Assembly (NCBI RefSeq): GCF_007753095.1
Contig: NZ_CP036348.1
Span: 496,001-560,000 of the forward strand
Source of the DNA: Rosistilla carotiformis
Lineage (GTDB): Bacteria; Planctomycetota; Planctomycetia; Pirellulales; Pirellulaceae
DNA: 64,000 nucleotides
Direction: 5' to 3'
A program made the position numbers and the translations under genes. The notes below the pieces were generated by a model. It was not told the origin of the DNA and searched no databases. It saw only the letters and a program-made list of their open reading frames with translations. Positions 18,180 through 30,025 of this stretch are shown here, piece after piece; position 1 is the stretch's first letter; each line of letters starts with the position of its first letter.

Positions 18180-20693
18180 TTAGCGTTTGCGGATCAGGTT
18201 GGACAGGGCCACAGCTCGGATGACATCTTTGACGCGGTAGTCGTGTTTTTTGGCTTCCGCCTCGATCGCTGCCACTTCCTCTCGATCGTCGACGGTGAGG
18301 ACGCGGCGGAGAGCATAGGTGCAAAGATGCTCGATGAAGGCCCGCGAGATCTGGTCGCGGTCTTCGAGCAGCAGCTGTTTAAATTGCACAGAATCCTCGA
18401 ATGAACGGCCGTCGGGCAACACGCCGGAGGGATCGACCAAGGGATCTTCGCCGAGGCCCGCCGCAACCTTTTCATGAGTGCGCCATTGGCCGATGGCATC
18501 GTAGTTATCCCACGCAAGTCCCAAGGGGTCGATTCTCGCATGGCACGCGGCGCAGTTGGCGTCGTTGCGGTGTGCCTCGATTTTCTGGCGGAGAGTCGCT
18601 TTGGGGCTTTTCGGCGGATTGGGCTCGATGGCGTCTACGTTCGCCGGTGGCGGCGGAGGTGGTTTGTTGAAGATCGATTCGCTGACCCACACACCGCGGT
18701 GGACCGGGCGATGGCGAGTGCCATCGGAGGTCAGCCCGAGTACCGCTCCCATCGTGAGCAGACCGCCGCGATGATCCTCAGGCTTCAGCGCGACGCGCTG
18801 AAATCCGTCCGACTTCGGTTCCGGCAGTCCGTAGAAATCGCACAGCCGGGCGTTGGCCATCGTCCAATCGGAATCGATGAAACTGTCGATCGGTAGGTTC
18901 TTCGCGAACATCTCACGGAAATATTCGATCGGCTCAGATCGCATGCTCGTCTCGAGCCACGCATCGTAGACCGGGTAGAGCTTCTTGTCCGGGGGAAACA
19001 TTCCCACGCGGTGCAGTTGCAGCCACTGTCGGGCGAAGTCGTCGACCAGGCGATGGATCTTGTCGTCCGTCAACATCCGGTCCACCTCCTGCTTCAGCCC
19101 CTCACCATTCAGGGAGCCCGCTTGGGCAGCCGTGAACAGGGTGTCGTCGGGCATCGAACTCCAGAGGAAATAGGAGAGCCTGGAGGCAAGTTCCCAGTCG
19201 TTGAGGCGTTCGCGAGCCACGGGGTCGCCCTCGACGAGGTAGATGAAGTGCCTGGAGGTCAGCACGCCCACCATCGCGACACGAAAGGCGTCGGCCGTCT
19301 TCTCTCCCGCTTCTCGCTCGAAGTGGTAGGCTTGCAGATAAGCCTCCAGCTCTTCCGTTTTCACCGGCCGCCGCCAGGCGCGTTCGGCGAAGCGTTGAAG
19401 ATGCGCTGCGACCACTTCGGGCGCCGCGTCATCGGGAGGGACAAGATCGTTGCGCCGAGACTTTTCAGATTCCGTAACAAGTGGTCCCTCCCATTCGATC
19501 CAGTCGAGGAGCACGGTGGAGAAGATGCCGTTCCCTTTGTCATCGAACATCTGCGGAGCGTTCGGATTCAGGAGCAGGGTCTCGCTGCTGTGCGTGAAGA
19601 TATAACCGCCCCGGCTGCTGAGCGCATTGCGGAAGGCGGCACCGGCTCTTCGGTCCACAACATCGGTCGCCACCACACAGAAGTGCAGACTCGTGGGCAT
19701 CTCAAGGAACACTTCGAATTCATAAACCTGCGGACTGTCCTCTGGGGCGGTGATGTCAAACTCGATCAGGCCATCCACCGTCTCCTCACCCGTCCGTTTG
19801 CCGATGCTCAGATGCGCCGGTTGGCCACCGGTCGGTCGGACTCCACTGGCTTGGATGCGGAATTTGTATAGCCCGCTGTGCTCCGGCCCGGTCCGGCCGA
19901 ACCAATTGGGCGAGAGGGCGTTCTGGACATTGCCGGGAAACAGCAGATAGCGCAGCGGCCGTTTGATGCCGAATCGGTCCAGCGCCTCCTGTTGGGCCTT
20001 GCCACCGCCGTAACGCAATTCGGCCGCGGTCTTGTGGACTTTTCGGGGCTCGCTGGAGGTGGCGGGGAAGGCCCTGTCGAGGATGAGTTCCGCAGCCCGG
20101 TAGTAGCGATCGATGTGGGATGGGGAGAGTGAAAGCTCCGACCCGATCCGCTCAAAACCATGCCAAAGCGTATCTTCGTTCAATTCGCCCGGCTTGGTGG
20201 GATCATAGCGCACGCCGAGCAGATCATAGACCGTATTTTGATACTCTTTCCGGCTCAGTCGGTAATGCGACACTGGCGGTCTGGCCGCCATCCGCGCCGC
20301 TCGACCCTCTTTCAGGCGTGCGTCAAGATTGGCGACGAACGCCGAGATTTCCTCCTGCGTCGGTTGCGGCTCTCCTGCTGGAGGCATCTCGCCACTGTTA
20401 ACCTTCTCAAGTGCCTCGGCCCAATGATGGCTGTCGAGCCCCGACTTGAAATCGCGAGAGAGTTGGTGGATCCGCACGTCCCCCTCTTCGTTCTCAGGGC
20501 CATGACACCGAACGCAATGCTTCTCGAGGAAGGCTTCAAACGGATCCGACCCGTAGGCGGCATTCTCCAGTCCAAGGCCGGCAGCGAGGAACAGCACAAT
20601 AGCGATGAAACAGCGAGGCACCGTCGAGGAGGGAAGAACAACGAGGTTGGGGGCGATGAATTGGGGCGTCATTAGAAAGTTACTTCTCTGCAT
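18180..20693 (-). CDS. DUF1592-type planctomycete cytochrome-like protein
   Basis: The 837-residue exported protein has the planctomycete multi-domain order: an N-terminal c-type heme site (CVRCH near residue 60), then DUF1587, DUF1595, DUF1592, DUF1588 and DUF1585. A second CXXCH-type site ([12 protein letters not shown]) lies in the C-terminal part. Clear landmarks are [48 protein letters not shown] and the [13 protein letters not shown] linker. It should act in the periplasm or at the cell surface; a redox or polysaccharide-related role has been proposed for the family but not proven. An alternative start is the ATG at 20672. It heads a four-gene operon. Confidence 0.93.
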   Translation of the reverse strand: MQRSNFLMTPQFIAPNLVVLPSSTVPRCFIAIVLFLAAGLGLENAAYGSDPFEAFLEKHCVRCHGPENEEGDVRIHQLSRDFKSGLDSHHWAEALEKVNSGEMPPAGEPQPTQEEISAFVANLDARLKEGRAARMAARPPVSHYRLSRKEYQNTVYDLLGVRYDPTKPGELNEDTLWHGFERIGSELSLSPSHIDRYYRAAELILDRAFPATSSEPRKVHKTAAELRYGGGKAQQEALDRFGIKRPLRYLLFPGNVQNALSPNWFGRTGPEHSGLYKFRIQASGVRPTGGQPAHLSIGKRTGEETVDGLIEFDITAPEDSPQVYEFEVFLEMPTSLHFCVVATDVVDRRAGAAFRNALSSRGGYIFTHSSETLLLNPNAPQMFDDKGNGIFSTVLLDWIEWEGPLVTESEKSRRNDLVPPDDAAPEVVAAHLQRFAERAWRRPVKTEELEAYLQAYHFEREAGEKTADAFRVAMVGVLTSRHFIYLVEGDPVARERLNDWELASRLSYFLWSSMPDDTLFTAAQAGSLNGEGLKQEVDRMLTDDKIHRLVDDFARQWLQLHRVGMFPPDKKLYPVYDAWLETSMRSEPIEYFREMFAKNLPIDSFIDSDWTMANARLCDFYGLPEPKSDGFQRVALKPEDHRGGLLTMGAVLGLTSDGTRHRPVHRGVWVSESIFNKPPPPPPANVDAIEPNPPKSPKATLRQKIEAHRNDANCAACHARIDPLGLAWDNYDAIGQWRTHEKVAAGLGEDPLVDPSGVLPDGRSFEDSVQFKQLLLEDRDQISRAFIEHLCTYALRRVLTVDDREEVAAIEAEAKKHDYRVKDVIRAVALSNLIRKR

Positions 20694-21584
20694 TGCAATA
20701 AAAACGGAGTCTCAAGTTGCCTGTTTCCGTCAGTCCATCTTACGCGTCGGCTCGAGACTGCCAGCAACATTTGTGACGTCAACTTGGAACTTCGGAAGTT
20801 TGGTGGAGACGACGCTGCGGGGCTCGGTATTGGAGCCCATGGGGTTGCTGCACCACGGAGTTTGAAGCAATTGGGATCGAGCGGGACCGCAGCATGTGCA
20901 GCGATGGTTTGAACGGCTTGATGGGGGTTCATCCTACTTTACTTCCATCTTATGTGATTTGCACGCCCCTAGAAGGGTGCGTTTGGTCTTCTTCCTCAGT
21001 CGCGTTGGCCGGGCTTGGGAATCGCTGGAGAACAGCGTGCCAAGGTTTTCTTCAGAAGTTGCAGGGCAACAAGAATTGCGGCTTTTTGCAAGCGTTCGAT
21101 CGCGAGGCGGCTCGCGAAAGAACAACCGTGGAGCCTTGCATCGGCGGGCACAAAAAATAGCGATGTGTTGCGACTCGCAACGACAAACTTGCATCACACT
21201 ATCTCGCACGCACACAACTCCTCGCGATGCGAAGCGCAGTCCGACTGCCTGAAGGCACAGTGCCTAATCCGGCGGTAGGGAAACGCCAAAACGCCGTGTC
21301 GGCGATTGGGGTATATGGGTTCAGTGGTGGTCGGGTGGCCATCGCGATGCCGTCTCGAGCGTCTGGCGTAACGGATGCTTCACGCCGTGCCAAATTTTTT
21401 TAGCGGTCGGTGAAAGTGCTGTGTTATTGCATGATCATCGCGCATTGCTTGGGTCTGTAGGGATGCGAAAATCCCCGAATTCTCAAAAACTCTGAATATT
21501 GTCGTTATCTTGACGGGATTGCGGATAAGTCTTTCACCGAGAAGTTTTCCATTTGATCGATGATGATCGCTCGAGGAGAAGGGA
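20694..21584. other. Long gene-free divergent intergenic region
   Basis: Nearly 900 bases separate the divergent DUF1592 operon and the ECF sigma operon. No convincing gene, RNA or repeat was recognised; the open frames lack coding character. It must hold the promoters of both operons. AGGAGAAGGG directly before 21585 is the sigma gene's ribosome binding site. Confidence 0.6.
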
Positions 21585-22145
21585 ATGAATGTGGACGTAG
21601 CATCTCCTTGTGAAGCGCAAGAAGCCTTATGCGATGAACAATTCGTGGCTTCGATCGCCCGCAGCCAAGTGCCCTTGCGAGCGTTTCTGCGGACCCTGTT
21701 GCGTTGCGATGCAGATCTCGACGACGTGCTTCAGGAGACAAACATGGTGCTGTGGCGGAAGCGTGTCGAATACGATCCTTCGCGGACCTTTATGTCGTGG
21801 GCATGCAAGATCGCCCATCTTCAAACGTTGGCTTACTGGAAAAAGCATGGGCGACAGCGGCATCAGTCGCTCAGTGAACCGATGATTGCGGAAATCGCCG
21901 CTATCTCAGCGCAACAAGCCGAGCATGCCAATGAGAAACTAACGCTGTTGCGGTCCTGTTTGCAGCAACTGAATGAAACCCGACGCAGATTGTTGCAATC
22001 GCGTTATCAAAAGCAGGTGCCCGTCAAGCTTCTTGCAGAATCGCAAGGTCGCACGGCCGAGTCGTTGGCGATGGAGTTGTTTCGGATTCGCGTGCAGTTG
22101 CGTGGTTGTGTCGAACGGAAATTGGATGCCGAGGTGGCGACCTGA
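21585..22145 (+). CDS. ECF-type RNA polymerase sigma factor
   Basis: The 186-residue protein has region 2 (FLRTLLRCDADLDDVLQETN, then FMSWACKIAHLQTLAYWKK) and a region 4 helix-turn-helix (RLLQSRYQKQVPVKLLAESQ, then ESLAMELFRIRVQLRGCVE). This is the planctomycete-expanded ECF type that is found next to FecR-like membrane regulators. A strong AGGAGAAGGG site precedes the ATG. Its stop overlaps the start of the FecR-like gene (TGATG), so the pair is made together. It likely directs transcription of its own operon in response to a surface signal. Confidence 0.95.
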   Translation: MNVDVASPCEAQEALCDEQFVASIARSQVPLRAFLRTLLRCDADLDDVLQETNMVLWRKRVEYDPSRTFMSWACKIAHLQTLAYWKKHGRQRHQSLSEPMIAEIAAISAQQAEHANEKLTLLRSCLQQLNETRRRLLQSRYQKQVPVKLLAESQGRTAESLAMELFRIRVQLRGCVERKLDAEVAT

Positions 22146-23908
22146 TGTCCGAAACGAAACGCTTCGAAACGTTGTTGGCCAAATTGTTGGCAGACTCGCT
22201 GTCCGATGGGGAACACCGCGAGTTGGATGACCTCATGTTGCGGGATCCGCAGCGATTGCAAACCTACACTCAGCAGATTTGGTTCGATACGTTGCTTCAG
22301 GCCAACTATCCGACCGACGAGTCATCTGAGGATGTCGATTGGCAAGGCGTCTTCGAGCAAGCGGATCCGGCAATTCTATCGAACCGGCCATCGCGTCACG
22401 TAAGCATTGTTGCCCATTGGAGAGTCCTCGCGGCGCTGGTTGCCTCTGTCTTATTGCTCGCTGCGTTTTTTCTGTCCGATTCGCGGCACACTCCAATCGC
22501 CATTGACGACAAAGACGCGGTTCCGCGCGCGACAGCGGTGATTCCATCTCCCGAGACGCCGGTCGTCGCTGTTCTGCTGGACAGCGAAGACGCCGTCTGG
22601 AATGAGCAGCCGATCGAATACGGTGACTCGTTGCGAGCCGGAGATCTGGTCCACATCGATGCTGGTTTGGTTCGGTTGATCTTCCAGTGTGGCGCTGGAG
22701 TTGTCGTCGAGGGGCCCGCGCGGTTGGAGCTTCGGTCGGCGTGGGAAGCCTGTTTGCATCGCGGTAAGCTAGCGGCTGTGGTTCCCGATGGGGCGAAGGG
22801 ATTCACCGTGTTGACGCCCGACATGCGGATCATTGATCTGGGGACAAAATTTGGTGCCGTGGTCGACGAATCGGGGCATGCAGATATCCAGGTCTACGAA
22901 GGGGAGGTGGAAGTTATTTCCCGAACGCCTGCTCAGGGGGACAAGCCCTTGCGTTTGGAGGCCTACTCTCAGTCCCGGTTCTCTCAGAATGCGTCGGTCC
23001 AGCCGGAGATCAAGGTGGCGGGGGTCGATTCGCTGAGATCGGTGTCGGTGCCAACTCTTGAGCAATTGCTGGCCGCGCGGAGTGGTGAATACCCTCCTCT
23101 TGAGCGTTCGGAAATGCTTGAGATCGCTTCGGCGGTGACGCTTCCGGTGGGGCCCATGCCAAGTTCCAGCTCGATTCCTGAGGGGGCGTTGGTGGGCGAA
23201 GACTTTTTCCCCGAACCAGCGTCGGTCTCCGGGGAGAGCGTTTCCCATCGTTGGATTCTCGATTCCAGGTTCGCGCGGGTCGTCAACCTGGCCGAGCCGT
23301 TGCGTTGGCAATCCATGGATGGCGGTCGGTACGCGATTGAAATCGATGGTCGCGACAGCGCCTTTCCGTCGATTGCCAATCGGTTGCAGACCAACTTGTC
23401 GAAACCAATCACCGAGGACTTCTACTTTAGCTTCCTCGGTCGCTACCAAGGGTTGGACGATGACGATTTTTTTTCGTTGTGGTTTGACGATTGCGTCGGC
23501 GATTCGGTGAGCCACGGTGGGCAGCCTAACGTGGGGATTCGATTTGGCGAGTACTTTGCTCGGATTACCGCGCAGCATTCAGGGTATCACGGTAGGCCCC
23601 AAGACAATGCGACGTTCTTCTTGGTCGGGCAACTACGGAAGGACGCTCAAGGCCGCTTCAGCGACATCCGGCTGTGGGTCAACCCCCACTCTACGAGGCT
23701 TGGCGCTCCCGACGCATCGGCGCGGTTCGAAGAGGGCCAGCGAATCCACTCGATTCCCTATCTGGGAATTCGTATGGGGCTCGATACCGAGCTTCAAGAC
23801 AAGCTCTTGCTGGACCGCTTGGTGTGTGGCCTTACGCTCGCCGAAGTTTTTCCCGCGGAAGCAGCGAGTCCTGCAACGCCAGCAGAACCTTCCGACGAAA
23901 CTCGATAG
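22145..23908 (+). CDS. FecR-like membrane regulator with C-terminal lectin-like domain
   Basis: The start at 22145 shares one base with the sigma factor stop; the frame upstream of it is not conserved. The 587-residue product has a cytoplasmic N-terminal region ([24 protein letters not shown]) like anti-sigma proteins, one membrane helix ([19 protein letters not shown], about residues 89-107), then a FecR domain ([19 protein letters not shown] to [13 protein letters not shown]). A C-terminal beta-rich domain (about 380-575) resembles the N-terminal part of the next gene's product. It probably senses an envelope ligand and controls the neighbouring sigma factor. Confidence 0.88.
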   Translation: MSETKRFETLLAKLLADSLSDGEHRELDDLMLRDPQRLQTYTQQIWFDTLLQANYPTDESSEDVDWQGVFEQADPAILSNRPSRHVSIVAHWRVLAALVASVLLLAAFFLSDSRHTPIAIDDKDAVPRATAVIPSPETPVVAVLLDSEDAVWNEQPIEYGDSLRAGDLVHIDAGLVRLIFQCGAGVVVEGPARLELRSAWEACLHRGKLAAVVPDGAKGFTVLTPDMRIIDLGTKFGAVVDESGHADIQVYEGEVEVISRTPAQGDKPLRLEAYSQSRFSQNASVQPEIKVAGVDSLRSVSVPTLEQLLAARSGEYPPLERSEMLEIASAVTLPVGPMPSSSSIPEGALVGEDFFPEPASVSGESVSHRWILDSRFARVVNLAEPLRWQSMDGGRYAIEIDGRDSAFPSIANRLQTNLSKPITEDFYFSFLGRYQGLDDDDFFSLWFDDCVGDSVSHGGQPNVGIRFGEYFARITAQHSGYHGRPQDNATFFLVGQLRKDAQGRFSDIRLWVNPHSTRLGAPDASARFEEGQRIHSIPYLGIRMGLDTELQDKLLLDRLVCGLTLAEVFPAEAASPATPAEPSDETR

Positions 23909-23943
23909 TTCATTTTCACCCACCACAATCCCGCCTGCGATCT

Positions 23944-26900
23944 ATGAACTGCATCCCTCAAAAACGATTGCCTCTATTCCTTGCCACGCTCGTTTGGTTG
24001 GCAGCTGGAGCTGTGAATCTTTCTGTCGCGGAAGATCGGTTGGCGGCCGATCGCTTCATTCCTCAACACGCTTTTGGCAAGAACGCGCCGGGCGACCTGT
24101 CTTCGGGCTTCGCCGCGCCGTGGCAGTTGTCGCAAATTCGGCCCGCTAAATTTGCTGACGCTGTCGAACCGTCTCATTCCAATGGTTCGCAACCCAATGT
24201 CGTGATCGCCGGAACGAATCAGCGAAACAATCCACTGCGTCGGGAGCTGAGCCGAACGTACGCAGAGGATCAGCTGTTTGTTGGGTTTCGGTTTCTCTAC
24301 GAGCCTGCCAAGCTTGATCAAGGAATCGACCCCGAATTCTTTGTGCTGTGGCTCGATCGCACTCAAGGAAGCGATCAGGCGGTCCATAGCATTGGGGTGC
24401 CCAACATCGGGATTCATATGGCAGATCGTGGCCCCAGTCGTGGTAAAAACGTCTTTATGGTGCGGTTCGGGGCGGGGCAAGTCGCGTGGAGTCGCACCGA
24501 GATGGAGCCCGGGAAGACCTATCGTGTGATTGCCAAGCTCTCCAAGCAGACCGCGGGAACACGCAATGGTTACAGCCAAATCCAACTGTGGGTCGACCCG
24601 CAATCCGATGATGCCGAGCAACCGATCCTTTCGTTGAGTAACCAAGATGGTATCCACCAATTCCGTTGGATCGGTTTTGCGACGGGAGGCAAGACGGAAC
24701 GTGAGGACCGAATCCGTGTGGACGACGTGGTTCTATCCCGTTCGTGGCAAGACGCATTTACGTTCCTGAGTGATTCCACCGATCCCTCTTCACTTCACCA
24801 CGCCATGAATCCGCCGGCGGTGACATGGGATCATCCCATCGATTTCACCACCGATATTTTTCCGATCTTACGAGATCGTTGCTTTGGCTGTCACGCGGGC
24901 GACTATCCCGATTCGGGATTTCGTTTGGATGTTCGAAACGAATTGCTTGGGTTCAGTACCGGGCATGTGTTGGCCATCCCAGGAGAAAGTCACAGCAGCC
25001 CTCTGTTGAAAGCGTTGACAACCAAGTCGGAAGCGGAGCGGATGCCTCCCGATGAAGCGCCACTTGCCGACATGGAGGTGGCGAAAATTCGAGCTTGGAT
25101 TGACCAGGGGTTGAAATGGGACGATGCGCTCCTGCCGACGCCGAAGATAGAATCCGATCACTGGGCGTTTTTGCCGATCAAGCGTCCCGCGGTGCCTGTC
25201 CGTTCAACCGGTCCCGTTGACGATGAAACGACCGGTTCACGGCATCCGATCGACGTGTTCATTCACGCCCGGCAAAAAGAGATCGGTGTCCAACCCACCG
25301 CGCCGGCCGATCGTCGAACGCTCGTACGGCGTTTGTATCTCGACATGTTGGGTTTGCCTCCCACCGTTGCACAGACCGAAGCGTTTGTTAACGACACCTC
25401 TGCCGATGCTTATGAGAAATTGGTCGACGCACTGTTGTTGTCGCCTCATTATGGAGAGCGGATGGCCCGCTACTGGCTCGATCTGGCTAGGTGGGGCGAG
25501 AGCCAAGGGTACCAGCATGACATCCCCCGCCCCTTTGCGTGGCGCTATCGCGACTATGTGATCGACGCATTCAATTCTGATAAGTCATATGCCCAGTTTT
25601 TGCGAGAACAGATTGCGGGCGATGAATTGCAACCCTATACCGACGACGCACTGATCGCGACAGGCTTCCTCGCAGCGGCTCGCATCAGTGGCAATCAATT
25701 GGACAAGCTGCAGCAGCGAACCGACGTGATGATGGACATCGTCGACAACACGACCAGCGCGTTGTTAGGGCTGACGATGGAGTGTGCTCAGTGCCACAAC
25801 CACAAATTCGAACCCATCATGCAACGCGACTACTATGCGTTGATGGCGTTTTTCGCGAACGGGCAATTGGGGAATTATAAGCTGCGCGATACGCCGTCCG
25901 TGCCCGCTGACGAAATTCAAAACTGGTTCACCAGCGATTCCTATCGTTTTTATCTTTCGGAAGCCAAAAAGCGGAAGGTCGTTCCCGGCGACTATCCCGT
26001 ACACACGTGGGGATTCTATTCTCCGCGAACGGGTGACAAACAGGTGCAGCATCTTCCGGTGGTGAATCGGTCTCCGTTGCCCTATTCCCCCGATTTCCTC
26101 TCCGAGAAGACAACGCATGTATTGATTCGTGGGGACGTCCGCAGTCCGGGGCTGCGCGTTGAACCAGCGTGGCCTGCGGTACTGGGGGAAACGCCTTCGC
26201 AGCTTCTTCCCACACCGCGTCAGGCGTTGGCCGATTGGTTGTCCAGTGCACAGAATCCGTTGGTCGCGCGTGTCTGGGTGAATCGGCTGTGGCAGTCCCA
26301 CTTTGGCCGCGGGTTGGTTGAAACGCCGAGCGACTTTGGTACGCACGGCGCGGCGCCAACGCATCCTCTGCTGTTGGATTGGTTGGCCTCGGAATTGATC
26401 GACAACGACTGGAGTACCAAACATATTCATCGCTTGATCGTTACCTCGGCAACCTATCGACAATCGGGCGTGTCGGTTGCGGCCAATCTTGAGCTTGATT
26501 TGGACAACAAGACCTTGTGGCGATGGCCTCAGCGACGGATGGAAGCCGAGGTGATTCGCGATTCCATCTTAGTTGCCACGGGCGAATTGAACCGACTGGT
26601 CGGCGGGCCAAGCGTGGCACCGCAGCGGGATGAACAGGCATTGCGACGGACGATCTATTTGTCCCAGCGTCGCAGCCAAATGCCCGACGTGATGACGATG
26701 TTTGATGCCCCCGACGGTGTTCGCAGTTGTTCGCGGCGCGAGGTGTCAACCGTCGCGTTGCAGCCATTGTATCTGCTGAACAGTCCGTTTGTGGTCAAGC
26801 GAGCTGAGCAGTTGGCAAGGATCGTTAGGGATCAAGCGGGTGACGATCCCGAAGCACAGATTCATGTCGTGTTCGAACAAACACTCGGCAGAGCTCCTAT

Positions 26901-27048
26901 GGCGGCGGAGGTTCGACTTGCCATGGGCTTGTTGGAACGTAGTGACACGGACAGCGGGGTAGGGGGGGCTGATGGGAACGTTTCCCCCGAGCTGATTCGC
27001 CTGTGCCACTCCATGATGAACCTCAACGAATTCGTCTATATCCCCTAA
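23944..27048 (+). CDS. DUF1549/DUF1553 planctomycete surface protein with cytochrome-like domain
   Basis: From the ATG at 23944 the product has 1034 residues and a signal peptide (MNCIPQKRLPLFLATLVWL, cleavage near VAEDR). Order: a beta-rich N-terminal domain similar to the C-terminal part of the FecR-like protein, a PSC1-type heme-binding site (ILRDRCFGCHAG), DUF1549 (HPIDVFIHARQKEIG to DEL, including MARYWLDLARWGESQGYQ) and DUF1553 (ARVWVNRLWQSHFGRGLVE and LYLLNSPFVV). Such proteins are exported and partner with DUF1501 proteins as here. The function is unproven. It is part of the sigma-factor operon. Confidence 0.92.
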   Translation: MNCIPQKRLPLFLATLVWLAAGAVNLSVAEDRLAADRFIPQHAFGKNAPGDLSSGFAAPWQLSQIRPAKFADAVEPSHSNGSQPNVVIAGTNQRNNPLRRELSRTYAEDQLFVGFRFLYEPAKLDQGIDPEFFVLWLDRTQGSDQAVHSIGVPNIGIHMADRGPSRGKNVFMVRFGAGQVAWSRTEMEPGKTYRVIAKLSKQTAGTRNGYSQIQLWVDPQSDDAEQPILSLSNQDGIHQFRWIGFATGGKTEREDRIRVDDVVLSRSWQDAFTFLSDSTDPSSLHHAMNPPAVTWDHPIDFTTDIFPILRDRCFGCHAGDYPDSGFRLDVRNELLGFSTGHVLAIPGESHSSPLLKALTTKSEAERMPPDEAPLADMEVAKIRAWIDQGLKWDDALLPTPKIESDHWAFLPIKRPAVPVRSTGPVDDETTGSRHPIDVFIHARQKEIGVQPTAPADRRTLVRRLYLDMLGLPPTVAQTEAFVNDTSADAYEKLVDALLLSPHYGERMARYWLDLARWGESQGYQHDIPRPFAWRYRDYVIDAFNSDKSYAQFLREQIAGDELQPYTDDALIATGFLAAARISGNQLDKLQQRTDVMMDIVDNTTSALLGLTMECAQCHNHKFEPIMQRDYYALMAFFANGQLGNYKLRDTPSVPADEIQNWFTSDSYRFYLSEAKKRKVVPGDYPVHTWGFYSPRTGDKQVQHLPVVNRSPLPYSPDFLSEKTTHVLIRGDVRSPGLRVEPAWPAVLGETPSQLLPTPRQALADWLSSAQNPLVARVWVNRLWQSHFGRGLVETPSDFGTHGAAPTHPLLLDWLASELIDNDWSTKHIHRLIVTSATYRQSGVSVAANLELDLDNKTLWRWPQRRMEAEVIRDSILVATGELNRLVGGPSVAPQRDEQALRRTIYLSQRRSQMPDVMTMFDAPDGVRSCSRREVSTVALQPLYLLNSPFVVKRAEQLARIVRDQAGDDPEAQIHVVFEQTLGRAPMAAEVRLAMGLLERSDTDSGVGGADGNVSPELIRLCHSMMNLNEFVYIP

Positions 27049-27096
27049 TTGTCAATCGACGGAACCCTTCCTAGCACTTCAACCCACCGGACCATC

Positions 27097-28515
27097 GTGA
27101 CTCCATTCACTCAATCCCGAAGAGCGTTCTTCGAAACCGCGGGCATCGGCTTGGGATCGCTCGCTTTTAATTCTCTGCTTGGCGCCGATGCGGCGGGCAA
27201 CACTTCCAGTCAACCGTTTTTGCAGCAGCCGCACTTTCCGCCAACGGTCAAGAGCGTGATCTTTTTGTTCATGTCGGGCGGACCAGGCCACATGGATACC
27301 TTTGATCCGAAGCCGGTGTTGTCGAAAATGGATGGTGAGTACGTTCCTGGCAGTATCGCCGCGACGGTCCCCAACATTCCGCGGGCGGGGGTCGGATCGA
27401 AATTGATGGCCTCGCCGTTTGGCTTTAAAAAGTATGGCGAGTCGGGAATCGAGGTGTCCGACTTGCTTCCCCACACAGCGCGTCACGTCGACGATCTGTG
27501 CGTGATACGTTCGTTGAACCACAGGATACCGGTGCATGGGCCTGGGGAAAACTTCACGTTGACCGGATCTTCGCTCGGTGAACGGCCTAGCTTGGGCGGT
27601 TGGGTCACCTATGGGTTAGGCAGCGAAGCTCAGGATTTGCCTGGATTTATTGTCCTTTCGTCCAATTCGTCGGGGCCCGCACCCCAGCGGCCTGGCTGGG
27701 GGAGCGGATTCCTGCCAGCCCGGTTCCAAGGGACTCAGTTGGACAACCAGCGGGGCGTGCCTTATTCCGAACTCCCCGATCTGTATTCGGTTTCCGATCG
27801 TCGGAATCAGCTCGATTTCATTCGCAGCATGAATCAACAACATCTCCGACGGCAAGATGAAAACACCGAACTCGAAGCGCGGATCGAATCTTACGAATTA
27901 GGTTTTCGGATGCAGTTGAACGCTCCCGAAATTCTGGACCTGTCCGGCGAAACCGAAGCGACCCAGCGGATGTACGGGATCGACCAGAAGGCCAGCAGTT
28001 TGTTCGGCAGCCATTGCCTTTTGGCACGTCGGCTCGTCGAGCAAGGTGTGCGTTTCATTCAACTGAGGAACGGCGGTTGGGACGCGCACGGATCCTTGAA
28101 AGGGAATCACATCAACCGCTGTCGGGCCACCGACATGCCTGTCGCCGGCCTGCTGCAAGACCTGAAGCAACGCAACCTGTTGGATCAAACCTTGGTTATA
28201 TGGGGCGGAGAGTTTGGGCGAACACCAACCACGGAAGGGAGTCGCACCGGCGATGCACGCGGTCGCGATCATTCGCCTGCGGGGTACACGATGTGGATGG
28301 CTGGCGGCGGCATCAAGGGAGGCCAAGTGATTGGCGCGACCGACGAATTGGGGTACGTCCCCATCGATCGTCCGCTCTCCCCACACGACCTGCATGCCAC
28401 GATGTTACACGGTCTCGGACTTGATCAACACAAACTGATCTATCTGCACAACAATCGCGAAGAAATTCCCACGGTCCTTGGTGGTGAGGTGATTCGTGAA
28501 GCATTTGCCACCTGA
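27097..28515 (+). CDS. DUF1501 family exported protein
   Basis: The product (about 472 residues from GTG 27097; a TTG at 27049 directly after the previous stop is the alternative) starts with a Tat-like signal ([19 protein letters not shown]). Family landmarks are [18 protein letters not shown], the [15 protein letters not shown] region, [13 protein letters not shown] and [13 protein letters not shown], plus [22 protein letters not shown]1501 proteins have a sulfatase/phosphatase-like alpha/beta fold with His/Asp ligands in those motifs. They are made together with DUF1549/DUF1553 proteins. The substrate is not known. Confidence 0.92.
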   Translation: MTPFTQSRRAFFETAGIGLGSLAFNSLLGADAAGNTSSQPFLQQPHFPPTVKSVIFLFMSGGPGHMDTFDPKPVLSKMDGEYVPGSIAATVPNIPRAGVGSKLMASPFGFKKYGESGIEVSDLLPHTARHVDDLCVIRSLNHRIPVHGPGENFTLTGSSLGERPSLGGWVTYGLGSEAQDLPGFIVLSSNSSGPAPQRPGWGSGFLPARFQGTQLDNQRGVPYSELPDLYSVSDRRNQLDFIRSMNQQHLRRQDENTELEARIESYELGFRMQLNAPEILDLSGETEATQRMYGIDQKASSLFGSHCLLARRLVEQGVRFIQLRNGGWDAHGSLKGNHINRCRATDMPVAGLLQDLKQRNLLDQTLVIWGGEFGRTPTTEGSRTGDARGRDHSPAGYTMWMAGGGIKGGQVIGATDELGYVPIDRPLSPHDLHATMLHGLGLDQHKLIYLHNNREEIPTVLGGEVIREAFAT

Positions 28516-28581
28516 GTCTCTTTGCGCTCATGCCATCGATTCTGTTCTGTTTTGTTCTGACCCCATTTTGAAGGAATTCAA

Positions 28582-29571
28582 ATGCGTCCCATTGTTTTCA
28601 TTCCGCGGGCTCGCCGTGCTGTTGGCTTTACGTTGGTCGAATTGTTGGTCGTGATCGCGATCATTGGCATCCTGGTCGGCCTGCTGCTGCCAGCCGTTCA
28701 AGCGGCAAGAGAAGCGGCGCGGCGAATGTCCTGTCAAAACAACATGAAGAACATCGGACTCGCGTTACATAATTATCACGACACCTATCGTACGCTGCCG
28801 CCGGGCGGATTCAGCCACCGTCATGCGAATAGTTCCAGTACGAATGAGTACACGGCCTTTGGGGCCATCAGTCATAGTTATCTGGTTTCGATCTTATCTT
28901 TTGCCGAAGAGGGCAATTTGTATGACCGATTCAACACGATCCAAGGATGGCGTGGTAAGCCGAATCGTCAGGCGGTGACATCCGTCCCGAGTGTCTACCA
29001 GTGCCCGAGTTCGGCCAATGAACGCTCCGATCATGTAGACGAGACGATTCTCAACGCCGCTGGTACCCAGGCTATTGGGCAGATGTTTGCGGGGCATTAT
29101 GTCGGCAACATGGGACCGATCGGCACGGGGTATACGTTGCAATGTGATGCGGACGGCAGTACCCCGGCACCGGCATGCAAGTCAAGCAATCAAGTTTCCG
29201 CGCAAGGAGTTCTTGGTGCGCAGAATTGTGTCCGTTTTGCAGCGGTGACCGACGGCACCTCCAACACGATCATGGTGGGTGAGTTGTCTGCGATGAAAAT
29301 TCCCGCCGGCGCAGTCGCGCCGCGCGCGTGGTCACGTGGGTGTGCGGATCACTCGTGCGGGATGAGCAAAAACGTGAAGTATGGGATCAACGTCTTGGGG
29401 TTTGTGTCGGGAGAGTTTAATAGCATGAGTTTCAGTAGCCAGCACCCTGGTGGTGCATTGGCAGCGATCGTCGATGGCAGTGTCAAGTTTATGTCGGAGA
29501 CCGTGGACATGGACTTGTATTTGGCAACCGCCAGTCGAGACGGTGGCGAGTCCCAAATTATCGGATTCTAA
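28582..29571 (+). CDS. DUF1559 type IV pilin-like protein
   Basis: The 329-residue protein has a class III/type IV pilin-like N-terminus: a short leader, then [23 protein letters not shown], so a prepilin peptidase should cleave after the Gly and methylate Phe. The DUF1559 signature follows ([39 protein letters not shown], and the C-terminal [20 protein letters not shown]). Pirellulaceae encode many such proteins, often at the end of sigma/DUF1549/DUF1501 clusters. It is probably a surface pseudopilin. AAGGAATTCAA precedes the ATG. Confidence 0.95.
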   Translation: MRPIVFIPRARRAVGFTLVELLVVIAIIGILVGLLLPAVQAAREAARRMSCQNNMKNIGLALHNYHDTYRTLPPGGFSHRHANSSSTNEYTAFGAISHSYLVSILSFAEEGNLYDRFNTIQGWRGKPNRQAVTSVPSVYQCPSSANERSDHVDETILNAAGTQAIGQMFAGHYVGNMGPIGTGYTLQCDADGSTPAPACKSSNQVSAQGVLGAQNCVRFAAVTDGTSNTIMVGELSAMKIPAGAVAPRAWSRGCADHSCGMSKNVKYGINVLGFVSGEFNSMSFSSQHPGGALAAIVDGSVKFMSETVDMDLYLATASRDGGESQIIGF

Positions 29572-29620
29572 GAAATTTTCAGAACGTCATTCCATCGCTC
29601 ACACCACGGATCCTCGATTC

Positions 29621-30025
29621 ATGCATCATTCACTTTCGAAATCATTGTGCTGGCCAATTTGTGTTTTGTTCGCGACGCTACTGTCCGGTTGCGATCAGGG
29701 CGGCTTGCAGCGGTATCGCGTTTCTGGAGAGGTGACCATTCAGGGAGAACCGGCTCCCGGCGGATCGATCATTTTCACGCCCGATACCGCCAAAGGTAAC
29801 TCGGGACCCCAGGGGAGCGCCAACATCGTTGATGGCAAATACGATACGGCATCCGGTGGGATCGGCGTTGTGGGTGGGCCGCACCGCGTTTTGGTGATTG
29901 CGACAAAAGCAGGGCTGACTGCCGATGAGGCGGAACAGGCCGCGCCGTTGGCGAACTACCAATTCGAGCTCGATCTGCCCCAGGAAACCTCGCTGCAGAA
30001 TGTCGAGATTCCGGCTAGCGAGTAG
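29621..30025 (+). CDS. Small lipoprotein, carboxypeptidase-regulatory-like
   Basis: From ATG 29621 the product has 134 residues and a lipoprotein signal (SLCWPICVLFATLLSGC, lipobox LLSGC). The mature part (VSGEVTIQGEPAPGGSIIFTP) has the beta-sandwich pattern of the short planctomycete lipoproteins that follow DUF1559 genes. A longer frame reaches back to 29450 but overlaps the DUF1559 gene. It is the last gene of the 21.6-30.0 kb operon. A surface-structural role is likely; the detailed function is unknown. Confidence 0.85.
   Translation: MHHSLSKSLCWPICVLFATLLSGCDQGGLQRYRVSGEVTIQGEPAPGGSIIFTPDTAKGNSGPQGSANIVDGKYDTASGGIGVVGGPHRVLVIATKAGLTADEAEQAAPLANYQFELDLPQETSLQNVEIPASE

Noticed and set aside
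20896-21252. 118-codon open frame in the 20.7-21.6 kb gap
   Set aside because: Biased composition, no ribosome binding site, no motif; overlapping frames on both strands look equal.
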